Assembly: GCF_003991905.1 (NCBI RefSeq)
Contig: NZ_RSCL01000038.1
Coordinates: 1 to 64,000 of the forward strand
Direction of reading: 5' to 3'
Length of the DNA stretch: 64,000 nucleotides
Origin: Dulcicalothrix desertica PCC 7102
GTDB taxonomy: Bacteria > Cyanobacteriota > Cyanobacteriia > Cyanobacteriales > Nostocaceae
The notes below the pieces were generated by a model. That model saw nothing but the letters and a program-made list of their open reading frames with translations, was not told the origin of the DNA and did no database searches. Shown here piece after piece: positions 1 through 8,907 of the stretch (position 1 is the first letter of the stretch; the number at the start of each line of letters is the position of its first letter). Both the position numbers and the translations under genes were made by a program.

Positions 1-43
1 GCTGTGTTACCTCATGTAGATGCATTTCCGTATTTATATATCT

Positions 44-1552
44 TTACATAGTTTGGTTTATTGGCGCCGACTTACTTATAGAAACTTGTAAATGCTGCGA
101 ACCTATCCACGAACTTGGGTTATCCAACCATTCAGTAATCCTTCTCTTGAAAGAAACACCATCAAGTTTTGAATCTTCAAATTGACTATTTGCATTTCTA
201 GGCAGTTTTTTCAACAACTCCAATATAGGACTCTTTGTTTTTTCAGCTAAAGACTGTTGAGCAACAATCATTAACCGAGAAAGTTGACTGTTAGTTAACC
301 TACAAGGATTAAAATAAAGACTATCAATTTTTTCTAAAAGCAACCTATCTAGCTTCTGCGATAACAATCTTTCTGCCATTTTCACTGCAATCTTCTGGTC
401 TTCGCTCTTTGCTTCCAGCTTTGCTTCTTCCAATTCAACATCATCATCAAGCAACTTAGCTCTGAAATATGGAAGTTCCTCCAACCAATTAATTGCTACT
501 CTGCCAAAACCATCAACCCTTCTTTCCCCAATACCTCTATTTTCCAGATTCAGAATTTTCTCTGCTTTTAATTCTCCACTATAACTAAATACAAAAACAC
601 TACCTGCTGAAAAAGCTGGTACTTGGGGTAAAGGTAATCCCCATTTACGGTTAAAACCACCGACAAGAACGGTACTAGTATAACTATCCTGTAATTCTAA
701 ACCTACATCTAAATATTCTTGTAGAAGCTCAGTTACCAACTCAGCTTCTGGATTTACTATATAATGACCCCATTTATCCCGTAAAATTAAATCACTTAGC
801 AGGGTAACACGAAGTAATTCTCTTTCTCCCCTACAAGAAGCATCAATTCCTAATTCACTCCAATCATCAAACTCTTGAACATTATTAATTTCTGTATATC
901 CATAACCTGCACTTTGGGAACCACCTAACCAAACCTTGCTCTGTTCCAATAAAGGTTTAATTTTTTTGACATCATTTGGGTTATCGCAAATAATCGCAGC
1001 TTGAAAAGTTTGCCCAGATGATAATGCATCATAACGAAAAACGGCGCCGCTGCCATCAATACCTTTACCTTTTTTCCGATTCCGCATATTGTGGATATTA
1101 ATATGGCGCCCTTCTTGGTACAATATAATATCCCTGTCATCATCAACAGTACAACAAAAACTCTCATCTAACGACTTATATGATAAATCCTCATCATGGC
1201 ACCGATAACTAAAATCATAAACATTCATTTCTCCATATCTAGAGTACTTATCATCTTTTATCTTTAACCAAGATAAAGGTATAGGTAAAGTTCGCTTCTC
1301 CTGCTCACCACTATATAGATAAGCATTTAAATAACGACTTTCCCCACTAAAAAACAACCGCTTTACATCCGGTAAAGCTAAAATATCATCATTCTTACCT
1401 AACCCACACCCTTGCAGATAACGACTAATCAACAACCCCCTTATCACACTTCCGGGAATATAAGAAAAAGACACATCACTATTTGGGTTTCCTTGAAACG
1501 AAGTTACTAAAATAGGTTGCTTAGTATGTAGCAGAAAAGTAATAACCTTCAT
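44..1552 (-). CDS. csx10: Csx10-like type III CRISPR RAMP protein
   Basis: This 502-residue protein is likely a backbone subunit of a type III-D-like CRISPR effector complex that holds crRNA. The N-terminus reads like Csx10: a beta strand, then GNPNSD near residue 22 and YIPGSVIRGLL near residue 32, the usual RAMP opening. Glycine-rich loops follow (GGSQSAGYGY near 211 and GIGERRVDGFGR near 340), which suggests two RAMP folds. It starts 2 nt after the stop of the Csm3-like gene and is the last gene of the operon visible here; anything further downstream lies beyond the window edge. The family assignment rests on the N-terminal motif and the gene context. The C-terminal 120 residues were not recognised. 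Confidence 0.75.
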   Translation of the reverse strand: MKVITFLLHTKQPILVTSFQGNPNSDVSFSYIPGSVIRGLLISRYLQGCGLGKNDDILALPDVKRLFFSGESRYLNAYLYSGEQEKRTLPIPLSWLKIKDDKYSRYGEMNVYDFSYRCHDEDLSYKSLDESFCCTVDDDRDIILYQEGRHINIHNMRNRKKGKGIDGSGAVFRYDALSSGQTFQAAIICDNPNDVKKIKPLLEQSKVWLGGSQSAGYGYTEINNVQEFDDWSELGIDASCRGERELLRVTLLSDLILRDKWGHYIVNPEAELVTELLQEYLDVGLELQDSYTSTVLVGGFNRKWGLPLPQVPAFSAGSVFVFSYSGELKAEKILNLENRGIGERRVDGFGRVAINWLEELPYFRAKLLDDDVELEEAKLEAKSEDQKIAVKMAERLLSQKLDRLLLEKIDSLYFNPCRLTNSQLSRLMIVAQQSLAEKTKSPILELLKKLPRNANSQFEDSKLDGVSFKRRITEWLDNPSSWIGSQHLQVSISKSAPINQTM

Positions 1553-1554
1553 CT

Positions 1555-2244
1555 TTACACCCCCTGCTCAAAATCACGAAAATGCTTTTGCGTAACATCA
1601 ACACCCTGAAAATTATGTAAAGTACAACAAACAAAACCACGTCCTCGGTTACGTCCACTACCAACCCGTCTTAAAGCCAAAGCTCCCAGCGCTAAAAGAG
1701 CTAGCATATCCTGAGTTGGTTTGTCCTCAAAAAAAAGCTCTGCAGTAAAACACAAATCTCGTACAATAACCCGACTCGTGCGTAAACTAGTTTTTACAGG
1801 AACACCACTTACCGTATCAATAGCAGTTTGACGACGAATAGTAGTTAGAGAAGAAAGAACATCAAACTCAGTTAACTTTTTCACATAACCACTATTATTC
1901 CTCTCTCGATACTCCTCCTGTTTCAACTGCAAACCAACAGCTTCTCGTAACTTCCCAGGTAAATAAGCATCACTAACATGCATTTTAGACGTAGTACCCA
2001 GCGTACTACCAGATACCCCAAACAAATTTTCCGCAGTAACTTGCCATCGCGAAGAACTTTCCCCAAGCACAGAAATCACATTATCACATTCCTCACTCAA
2101 CAACCCTTTTAAAGTTCTTCCCCGCAAATAAGGAAAACCATTTACATCATGCTCAACTTCTTGGTCAACCAACCCTGCGACCCCATCACCACGTCCAAAA
2201 GTCGTATCACTCAGCAGTCGCATTTTAAATTTATAAATCTCCAT
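1555..2244 (-). CDS. Csm3-like RAMP (Cas7) subunit
   Basis: This 229-residue single-RAMP protein is a probable Cas7-type backbone subunit of the type III complex. It has a RAMP N-terminus (FGRGDG at 16-21, GFPYLRGRTLKGLL at 36-49) and a C-terminal glycine-rich loop GSGRNRGRGF at 195-204. Asp27 sits in GLVDQEVEHD, where Csm3 proteins carry the aspartate that cuts target RNA, so target cleavage looks possible; this alignment is by eye. Its ATG overlaps the stop codon of the upstream cas10 gene by one base (TAATG), which indicates translational coupling. Only one Cas7-type gene is visible, so the complex would be built from repeated copies of this protein. Confidence 0.8.
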   Translation of the reverse strand: MEIYKFKMRLLSDTTFGRGDGVAGLVDQEVEHDVNGFPYLRGRTLKGLLSEECDNVISVLGESSSRWQVTAENLFGVSGSTLGTTSKMHVSDAYLPGKLREAVGLQLKQEEYRERNNSGYVKKLTEFDVLSSLTTIRRQTAIDTVSGVPVKTSLRTSRVIVRDLCFTAELFFEDKPTQDMLALLALGALALRRVGSGRNRGRGFVCCTLHNFQGVDVTQKHFRDFEQGV

Positions 2245-3878
2245 TAACTCTTCTCACGTAAAGAAACATAAAACTCTAAAGCTTCAATTGCATCAAAATA
2301 ACCACAAACTCTTTCACCCTCCCTATCAACCCAACCACATTTATAAAAATCATCATTTGTTGACTTTTCAAAACGTGGTAAATACTCTTCAGTTAAACCA
2401 CAAACCTCTAAAAACTGCTTTGTTTTATCCTTACCTTGCCGTAAATGTTCCCGTAAAGCTATAACCTTATTACGACGACCAGCCCAATTATCATCCGTAT
2501 TAAACTTATTTACAACTGTAGTAAAATCTTCCCAATTACGCCAATCATCATCAGAATACAAGTACATAGGTCGCATAGTCAAACAACCTTCAAAAACTTC
2601 ATACTCACGCTGACGAATTTGGCTAATAGAACCAGATAATCCACTAGCTGCAATATGCCAATCCAAAGCAGAAAAATCCTTACATCCCAAACGTTCCTTT
2701 TCCTCACGCATAAAAATTTTAGCATTCCTGCACAGCGCTTCACTTAATTGATAAGCTCTTGCAAATGGGTAATGTGTTTTAACAATAGCAATACCCGCAC
2801 AAGCAGTTAAATCTTTACCATCTGCAATTTTTTTAGATTCAAACTCTTTAAGATATAGAGCAGCAAGAGACAACCCCAAACGACCATCACAAACGAACGT
2901 AACATCATCACCTCCATAAACAAGGGGACGGAAAGGTAAAAACTTTTTCCCATCTCTTTGCGTAACAGAAAACTCTTCCTGTAAATCACCATTAGCTAAT
3001 TTAACAACTTTCCTTGCAACATCTTTTAGAGCTTCAATACCAGCTTGGTTAACAGTTTTTGACAAATTACGCATAGCGGTAACGTAGTTACGGTCAGACT
3101 TACCCTTGCCATACTCCTTAAAACGGTTCCCCATACCATTTCCATCAGCATGAACAATAGCGATATAACTACTTTCTCCTTCCGACCGACCTAAATCATC
3201 AACATCATATGGAATTTCATAATCATGCTGTAAATCCTCCTGAAAAATCAAACTTTTAAGCTTTTCATTAGCAGGAGCTTTATTCTTAGAATCAACAACT
3301 CTCAGCTTCTCAACAATTTCTCTAGAAACAGGGTAACTAGCAGGAACACCAAAATTATCACTTACATCAACAGCAGACAATCCTGTAGAAACACAATTTG
3401 CGGTAACACTCAAACCAAGCAAAGGAGTCGAAGGATTATACGCGCGCTTCTTGCGTTCCAACTCCTTCATCAATCCATCAACGACATCTGCTAACCCCTT
3501 CCCCCATTTAAAATAATCACTATGAGCTACCACAATTCTCAATCCGGGAGCATCTCTTAAAACCTTCTCGCTTAAAGCTTTAGTAAACCTAACGGCGCCA
3601 TCTTTCTGTTTAAATAGAACAACCGCATTACCACCACCAGTATATATCAACTCAGCATCAAGGTCATCCAACTCAATACATTTCTCTTCCGAACATTCAT
3701 CATAAGTATATGCATTTGTACCAAACTCAGATTTAAGAATAGACTTTACCCAATCATTAGTCGTCTGTTCTACAATAAAAGAGGCGCCGATATTTTCGCG
3801 TAAACGATTACTGCCAAAAATATAAGATTGAATCCCCGTCGTATCAATTACAGTTGCAATATATTCATTCATAGTCAA
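2244..3878 (-). CDS. cas10: Small HD-less Cas10-like cyclase subunit
   Basis: This 544-residue protein is a Cas10/Cmr2-like large subunit, the enzyme that makes cyclic oligoadenylate when a type III complex binds target RNA. The cyclase palm is intact: DGNGMG at 245-250, GGDD at 322-325, and the typical AGIAIVKTHYP segment from 361. A first palm-like domain is suggested by YTGGGN at 79-84. No N-terminal HD nuclease domain is present and no four-cysteine zinc finger was seen, so it is much shorter than the usual 750-1000 residues. DNA cleavage by this subunit is therefore not expected. It lies 2 nt after the CARF gene and is coupled by TAATG to the csm3-like gene. Confidence 0.85.
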   Translation of the reverse strand: MTMNEYIATVIDTTGIQSYIFGSNRLRENIGASFIVEQTTNDWVKSILKSEFGTNAYTYDECSEEKCIELDDLDAELIYTGGGNAVVLFKQKDGAVRFTKALSEKVLRDAPGLRIVVAHSDYFKWGKGLADVVDGLMKELERKKRAYNPSTPLLGLSVTANCVSTGLSAVDVSDNFGVPASYPVSREIVEKLRVVDSKNKAPANEKLKSLIFQEDLQHDYEIPYDVDDLGRSEGESSYIAIVHADGNGMGNRFKEYGKGKSDRNYVTAMRNLSKTVNQAGIEALKDVARKVVKLANGDLQEEFSVTQRDGKKFLPFRPLVYGGDDVTFVCDGRLGLSLAALYLKEFESKKIADGKDLTACAGIAIVKTHYPFARAYQLSEALCRNAKIFMREEKERLGCKDFSALDWHIAASGLSGSISQIRQREYEVFEGCLTMRPMYLYSDDDWRNWEDFTTVVNKFNTDDNWAGRRNKVIALREHLRQGKDKTKQFLEVCGLTEEYLPRFEKSTNDDFYKCGWVDREGERVCGYFDAIEALEFYVSLREKS

Positions 3879-3880
3879 AC

Positions 3881-5173
3881 CTATAACACTGGGCTATTAA
3901 TTTCAATCCATTGCTTCAACTTTTTCTTAAATTTATCAGTTTGAAGGTCTTTACTACCAAAAACAACAACTTTCTTATCCCTCAAAGTAACTGCTAAATC
4001 ACGCTCAATACCATCAGGATAATTATTAAAACATACCAAAGCAACCCTTGCTTCATCACCACCTAACTGTCTAGCTCTTAAATGTGCTTCAAACAATTTT
4101 TGCTTACAAATTGGCTTAAAACCAGAAGTTGTACAAGATAAAGCAAACAACTGATAATCCCGCATAAAAGCAACATCAAACTCAAACCTATCGTACTTAT
4201 CATTTCCACTAGCTGGGTCATCAATATGAAAAGACATAGCACACTCGTGAATAGCAGGGAACCCAGAAACAACACTCTTTACCATCTCCAAAACATAATG
4301 CTCTAACCAAATACCACTTAACCAAGCACAAGCATCAGAATATTGAGCAAAACCCTTATTTTTAAAACTTCCCAAATCCAAATTTCCTTTCTTATCCAAA
4401 ACATCAAAATTATCTAAAATAACTTTAATCTTTTCCGGCGCCGAATTTAAGCTAACGATAGTATTAGCTTGGATTAAATTTTCACTCCAAAAATTATCTT
4501 TATCCTTCCTTCCATATTCCAATTTATCTCTACACCAATTCTGCCACTGTCCTGCTATACTTGACGCACCTTTTGAAGTATCTGATAAATAAGCATGAAG
4601 AAACTCTTCTGCAACATTATATAATATAGGGGTATAATTTGGTGGATTATGTTGCTTCCATCGTAAATTATGTAGACTAAACAGTTCTGCAAAGTTGACT
4701 TGAACATCAACAGGAATTGCACTAGGGGATTTACCCTCACGCTCAATCAACATTTGTAAATTGCGCGCATCCAAATAACTATACTGAGGATTGCAATCTT
4801 TTACAGCATCCAATACCGCGCGGTAAGCATTTACAGACATTGCCTTCGTCCCACCAGTGTAATTTATCCCCAAATTCAACTCATTTGAACTTTTTTTAAG
4901 ACCTTCTACATATTTCCCAATTGTATCTCTAATATATTTAGAATCACCTTCTTTTTTATCTAGAGAAATAGTCTTAACCTTAATGGGTTTTAACTTATTC
5001 TCTAAAATACGTGCTTCACCAGACGTATTAGTACTATGTACCAGATAAACCGTTCCATTCTCTTTCAGTAAAACCTTCGCTGCAACATAGTTCGGTAAAG
5101 GATTTTCACCGACAAGGAGAAACAAATGGTCTACTTGATCTACATTGTTAGTGTTTGGTTCAGCTATACTCAT
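3881..5173 (-). CDS. CARF protein of Card1/Can2 (DUF1887) type with altered nuclease motif
   Basis: This 430-residue protein is a likely cyclic-oligoadenylate sensor of the type III system. The N-terminal CARF domain shows VGENPLPNYV at 21-30 and NYTGGTKAM at 104-112, both typical of Can2/Card1 proteins. The C-terminal half matches the DUF1887 restriction-like nuclease: GIWLEHYV with Glu291, and FEFDV with Asp333. The following strand, where active relatives have E-x-K, reads LSCTTS (Ser346, Thr348). The usual catalytic Glu and Lys are therefore absent, so the protein may be a sensor without classical nuclease activity, or may use other residues. It is the first gene of the cas10 operon, 235 nt downstream of the Csx3 fusion gene. 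Confidence 0.82.
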   Translation of the reverse strand: MSIAEPNTNNVDQVDHLFLLVGENPLPNYVAAKVLLKENGTVYLVHSTNTSGEARILENKLKPIKVKTISLDKKEGDSKYIRDTIGKYVEGLKKSSNELNLGINYTGGTKAMSVNAYRAVLDAVKDCNPQYSYLDARNLQMLIEREGKSPSAIPVDVQVNFAELFSLHNLRWKQHNPPNYTPILYNVAEEFLHAYLSDTSKGASSIAGQWQNWCRDKLEYGRKDKDNFWSENLIQANTIVSLNSAPEKIKVILDNFDVLDKKGNLDLGSFKNKGFAQYSDACAWLSGIWLEHYVLEMVKSVVSGFPAIHECAMSFHIDDPASGNDKYDRFEFDVAFMRDYQLFALSCTTSGFKPICKQKLFEAHLRARQLGGDEARVALVCFNNYPDGIERDLAVTLRDKKVVVFGSKDLQTDKFKKKLKQWIEINSPVL

Positions 5174-5408
5174 AGGTTTAATATACTATTGTTTGTTTTT
5201 ACTATACTTACTTTAGTCTTAAATTAATCTGATACATGCTAAATTAGTAATTTAACTTAAATTGACTCAATTAATAATCTAAACAGACATAAAGAGGTAG
5301 CTAAAAATACGAAAATTATGTTTACTATCATAAAAAAATCGGTTAATTCGAGTCCAAATAGGTTAAGTATTAGGCTAGAAGGCAATATTTATTTCTCTTC
5401 GTTTCCTA

Positions 5409-6326
5409 TTACCCCCTACTCAACCCGACTAAAACGCGCGCTAAAGCTTTTACCATTTCCCGTCCCGAAACATCCTCACCTCTTTCAAGACAATGAACAC
5501 TACCCGTTAAAACAGGCGCCTCTTCTTCAATAACATCCCGTTCACCATCTATATCACTATAAATTATTGCCACTACTTTTAACCCCAAGGACTCACAAAA
5601 CTCTTGCCATTCAGGAATTTTTTCTTTCTCTCCAGATAAAATCACAGCATGGGTAGCTTCCCGCATAATAACGCGATTTTGTTCTGAGGTCTTTCCACCA
5701 ACATCAATAATATTAAGAGGAGTATTGGCACTTCGCACCCAACCTGCTGCTAACTTGGCAAATTCGTCTGTAAATTTGGCTTTATATTCCTCTTTCAACT
5801 GCATTGCTAGCTCTGGGTCACGCTGTGCTGCTTCAGAAAACCAGGCGCCTTCACCATCAGGACAAGCGGTAATAACATAAGGATAAGGCGCCCCCTCAAT
5901 GCCAATTACAGCTTGCTTCAAACCCTCGCGCAAACAAGATTTTCCTGACTTTCGAGGGCCACAAATCACAACTTTTGGGTTAATTTTATCTTTTTGTGGT
6001 TCATTAGTTTCAATGATTTCGCCTATTTTATATGCGGGAGTATGGGAAACTGCTGTAATAAAAGTTTTGTATCCTTTTCTGCCAATCTTTGGGTCAAAAA
6101 TAGCTATGGCGCTGTAAAGTTCAGATACTTTATGCGCTATCAAATAACATACAGGCAAAGACGCAGGTCCATCAATCATTAGTAACTTTCCACCAGAAAG
6201 CTCACCCGATGCTATCATCTCATCTAAACGTGCGGCAGCATCCTTAACTATCTGGTCGCCGTGAGCAGGTTTTGCAAAGCCTACTTTCAGGATGTCACCT
6301 TCCAGGCTAATGTTATACGTACTCAT
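5409..6326 (-). CDS. csx3: Csx3 ring nuclease fused to a P-loop NTPase-like domain
   Basis: Residues 1-105 of this 305-residue protein are a Csx3 (Crn3) domain, a fold that degrades cyclic tetra-adenylate to switch off type III signalling. His65 and Asp78 (in FDPK) stand where Csx3 catalytic residues are expected. Residues 115-305 form a nucleotide-binding domain with a Walker A motif CGPRKSGKS at 122-130 and a switch-like IIDVGGKT at 206-213. Csx3 fused to an ATPase-like domain is known in cyanobacteria; the role of the second domain is not settled. It lies 44 nt after a free-standing csx3 gene on the same strand, so the two are probably co-transcribed, upstream of the CARF and cas10 genes. 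Confidence 0.85.
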   Translation of the reverse strand: MSTYNISLEGDILKVGFAKPAHGDQIVKDAAARLDEMIASGELSGGKLLMIDGPASLPVCYLIAHKVSELYSAIAIFDPKIGRKGYKTFITAVSHTPAYKIGEIIETNEPQKDKINPKVVICGPRKSGKSCLREGLKQAVIGIEGAPYPYVITACPDGEGAWFSEAAQRDPELAMQLKEEYKAKFTDEFAKLAAGWVRSANTPLNIIDVGGKTSEQNRVIMREATHAVILSGEKEKIPEWQEFCESLGLKVVAIIYSDIDGERDVIEEEAPVLTGSVHCLERGEDVSGREMVKALARVLVGLSRG

Positions 6327-6370
6327 AAAATCTGATAGTAGTTGTACTCGAAACCCCTATACAGCAAATA

Positions 6371-6676
6371 TCAATCTATCATATCACCCAAATTATACTC
6401 AGGATTATGTGTAATACAAATTACGTACTTTCCTAATTTTGGGTCAAAACAACCAATGGCGCCGAAAAGGTGGCAAAGTCGATGTGCTAAAACAAACGCC
6501 ACTGGAATTGATACCGAGCCGTTAATTTTGAGTAATTGCCCACCTCGCAGTTCACCAGACTTTACCATCTCCTCCAACCGCGCGGCAGCATCTTTAACGA
6601 TTTGGTTATTTTGTGCTGGTTTACCAAAGTCAACCAGCAAGGTATCCTCATTTCGCTCAATGTTGTAAGTAACCAT
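6371..6676 (-). CDS. csx3: Stand-alone Csx3 ring nuclease
   Basis: This 101-residue protein is nearly collinear with the N-terminal domain of the neighbouring fusion protein: His65 and Asp78 occupy the same positions, and segments such as QIVKDAAARL are identical. Its predicted role is cleavage of cyclic tetra-adenylate, as in other Csx3/Crn3 proteins. I place the start at 6676 and not at the upstream in-frame ATG at 6694, because a strong ribosome binding site AAGGAGGTAAG lies just before it and MVTYNI then aligns with MSTYNI of the partner. It is the first gene of the leftward cluster and is divergent from the WYL-type regulator, with only 100 nt between the two starts. Confidence 0.88.
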   Translation of the reverse strand: MVTYNIERNEDTLLVDFGKPAQNNQIVKDAAARLEEMVKSGELRGGQLLKINGSVSIPVAFVLAHRLCHLFGAIGCFDPKLGKYVICITHNPEYNLGDMID

Positions 6677-6776
6677 TGCCTTACCTCCTTGCATGGCTAC
6701 ATCATAAACTATACTTGGAAGACGCTACTTCCAGCATATTTTAACTTAGATTAATAGCAACAAAGGATTTAAGATT
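6677..6776. promoter_or_regulatory. Divergent promoter region between csx3 and the WYL-type regulator
   Basis: This 100-nt gap separates the divergent starts of csx3 and the regulator gene. It carries the csx3 ribosome binding site at 6681-6690 and an AGGA-type site for the regulator near 6764. No clear operator repeat was seen. The arrangement suggests that the regulator controls both directions, but this is inference from position. Confidence 0.4.
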
Positions 6777-8231
6777 GTGGTTAATGAATTTCAAGATACC
6801 CCCAGTGTTGAACTGTTGCAGTGGTTAGCGCGCGGTTCATTAAAGCAAAATTTACTCCGCGCGATTCGTTTATGGGTGTGGTTATATACCATTTACGGAG
6901 ATAAAACAGTGAAGCTTGATTTACCCAACGGATGGAGTTACAGTGATTGGCGCCCTCTATTTTTTAGCGAAACTCATCCTCAAGGAGAACAAATTCCAAC
7001 AGTACATGATGCAAACTGCGCTTGTGCGAAAACTGTGAGAGAGTGGTTATTTACCTCAGCAACGGGAATTGCCCCAGATGCATGGATAAAAGCAATAAAA
7101 TCACATTACTGTCATCAGCAAAAACAAAACAACAAAAAACACGGTGATAAGTCGAGCGAATTAGAAAACGCCGAAACAGAATTACTAATTTTTGATTCTC
7201 AAGATAAAAAAAACAAGAAAACTTTAGAACAAATCTTGGACTTGCGTTTATTTGCGGTTACTCGTCGTACCCTTCAAAGAGACTTAGAAATTTTAGCCGA
7301 ACTAGGTTGGCTAAGATATGAAAACCAAAAATACTATAACGTTACGAAATTTCCATCACGTCCTGTAAACAGTTGTGAAAATATACCTCTAAAAAGCGAC
7401 TACGAATTAAATTTCATGCACGCTGATTTAGCTTGTATTGCAGAAAATCTTTCAAATCAAATTAATGGTGTGCAACGCTTCTTCCTGCAACTCGATTACG
7501 TAACTTCTAACAAAAAGACAGATTTAGTCGATAACTGGCATAATGAATTGAAAGAGTTATGGAAGCGAACTCCAGTACCTCCTATCAAAATCACATATGA
7601 CAGTGCAAGAGTAGGAGGTAATGTTGACTGTGTTGTATTTCCAGTTTGCATTTACTATATGCAAAGGACTGTTTATTTATGCGCTTGTGGCGACAGTCCT
7701 GATAGAACAAGCGATTGGTATAATTTTCGTATTGACCGTATTCAAAATATTACTCCGTTAACATGGAATTATCCACATATTCCTAACTACTTACAACAAC
7801 GTTACAAAAAAGCATCCTTGCCAACTCCAGATGAAATTGCTATTGCAATAGACCAAACAGCTTGGGGATTTGATTTTTACTTAAAATCACGATTAATGAT
7901 ACTAAGATTTGACGACGATTACGATAACCGTTATATTCGCAATACCAATCGTCACGAAACTTTTAAACGCATAAATTACGAAAAAGCAAAAAATCTTATC
8001 GTTAAAGAAACCATAGAACCAGACCACCGAAAAATACTACTTAACGTATTACAAAATCGCTCACCACAAGACGCTTATTACCAAGCCAACTATCGCCATA
8101 AAGATAATGGTATCATGATGCGCTTACGAGCATGGCGCCCAAGATGTGAAGTCTTATTACCTTTTGATTTACGTCAAAGCATCGCAAAAGACGCCGCAGA
8201 AGAGTTAAAGCTCTATCAAGACAAGTTTTAA
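6777..8231 (+). CDS. CRISPR-associated winged-helix/WYL-type regulator (TIGR03985-like)
   Basis: This 484-residue protein resembles a cyanobacterial CRISPR-associated family (TIGR03985) that I recognise by layout. A winged helix spans about 155-188 (VTRRTLQRDLEILAELGWL), followed by a WYL-like domain around 290-345 with VYLCACG and YNFRIDRI. WYL regulators bind nucleic-acid-like ligands, and one represses a CRISPR operon in Synechocystis. The start is GTG with an AGGA-type site 9 nt upstream. It is transcribed away from csx3 and is probably the transcriptional regulator of the module. Direct control of the cas genes is inferred, not shown. Confidence 0.7.
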   Translation: MVNEFQDTPSVELLQWLARGSLKQNLLRAIRLWVWLYTIYGDKTVKLDLPNGWSYSDWRPLFFSETHPQGEQIPTVHDANCACAKTVREWLFTSATGIAPDAWIKAIKSHYCHQQKQNNKKHGDKSSELENAETELLIFDSQDKKNKKTLEQILDLRLFAVTRRTLQRDLEILAELGWLRYENQKYYNVTKFPSRPVNSCENIPLKSDYELNFMHADLACIAENLSNQINGVQRFFLQLDYVTSNKKTDLVDNWHNELKELWKRTPVPPIKITYDSARVGGNVDCVVFPVCIYYMQRTVYLCACGDSPDRTSDWYNFRIDRIQNITPLTWNYPHIPNYLQQRYKKASLPTPDEIAIAIDQTAWGFDFYLKSRLMILRFDDDYDNRYIRNTNRHETFKRINYEKAKNLIVKETIEPDHRKILLNVLQNRSPQDAYYQANYRHKDNGIMMRLRAWRPRCEVLLPFDLRQSIAKDAAEELKLYQDKF

Positions 8232-8571
8232 ATTTAATTTATATTTATTTGTAATAGAAGACGAGAAAGACGGCGAATCTGACTCGTAACCTCTTAACAT
8301 ACTAGTACACCAAGGCAAAAGTCAAAAGTCAAAAGTCAAAAGTCAAAAGTCAAAAGTCAAAAGTCAAAAAAATAACACTTATACTGTAAGCTTTTTACCC
8401 ATTTCAAATGGTAGGTTTATTTCCGCCATCGCGTACTAGTACCTTGATCAGCTTGTAATGGCTATTTTTGTGCTTCCGCTTTTGGGAGGATTGCTATAAT
8501 TTCACAGTATTAATATTAATACAGAGTTTACGTTGCATAAAAACAAATAAGTAGTGTATTTAATTCAAACA
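8232..8571. other. Intergenic stretch with heptamer repeat
   Basis: This 340-nt gap between the convergent regulator and xisI genes holds the AAAAGTC tandem repeat listed separately. The rest is AT-rich, with no open frame or RNA gene that I recognise. No CRISPR repeats are present. Confidence 0.6.
8317..8365. repeat. Heptanucleotide tandem repeat, 7 copies of AAAAGTC
   Basis: Seven perfect head-to-tail copies of AAAAGTC are seen. Short tandem heptamers of this kind (STRR) are characteristic of heterocystous cyanobacteria. The copy number probably varies between strains. Confidence 0.95.
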
Positions 8572-8907
8572 TTACGCTACGCCATAGCCAGTATATGGGC
8601 GTTTATATGGTGGATGTAATCCTAATACAATATCCTGCTTCGGTACTCCCATCTCTACTAGTTCTTCGGCAATATCTAACTCTGTCATATTGCGCTGTAT
8701 CCAAATTTTACCGTCTTTAATATCTATATGGATAAAACAGCTATATATACGCTTTAGTTCTTCCCAACCAACATCTAGCAACTGATAATGGTCGTGTTCC
8801 GTGTCAAAAACTAATTGACACTCAATATTAGGATTATTCGTATATAATCCTGCTCGCTCTATTAAGAGCTTACGAATACACTGACGATAATGTTCTATTC
8901 TTTCCAT
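8572..8907 (-). CDS. xisI: XisI family protein
   Basis: This 111-residue protein matches XisI, first described as a controlling factor for excision of the fdxN element in Anabaena. Recognisable parts are the N-terminal YRQCIRKLL and the C-terminal segment VGWEELKRIYSCFIHIDIK, then ELVEMGVPKQDIVLGLHPP. XisI is normally made with XisH. Here its start overlaps the end of the xisH frame by 13 nt, which indicates a coupled pair. XisHI pairs are scattered in many copies across cyanobacterial genomes, often far from any excision element, and their molecular action is not established. The gene itself looks intact. Confidence 0.9.
   Translation of the reverse strand: MERIEHYRQCIRKLLIERAGLYTNNPNIECQLVFDTEHDHYQLLDVGWEELKRIYSCFIHIDIKDGKIWIQRNMTELDIAEELVEMGVPKQDIVLGLHPPYKRPYTGYGVA

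Noticed and set aside
8317-8365. Possible CRISPR array beside the type III genes
   Set aside because: The repeat unit is only seven bases with no spacers. No array-like repeat was seen anywhere in the window.
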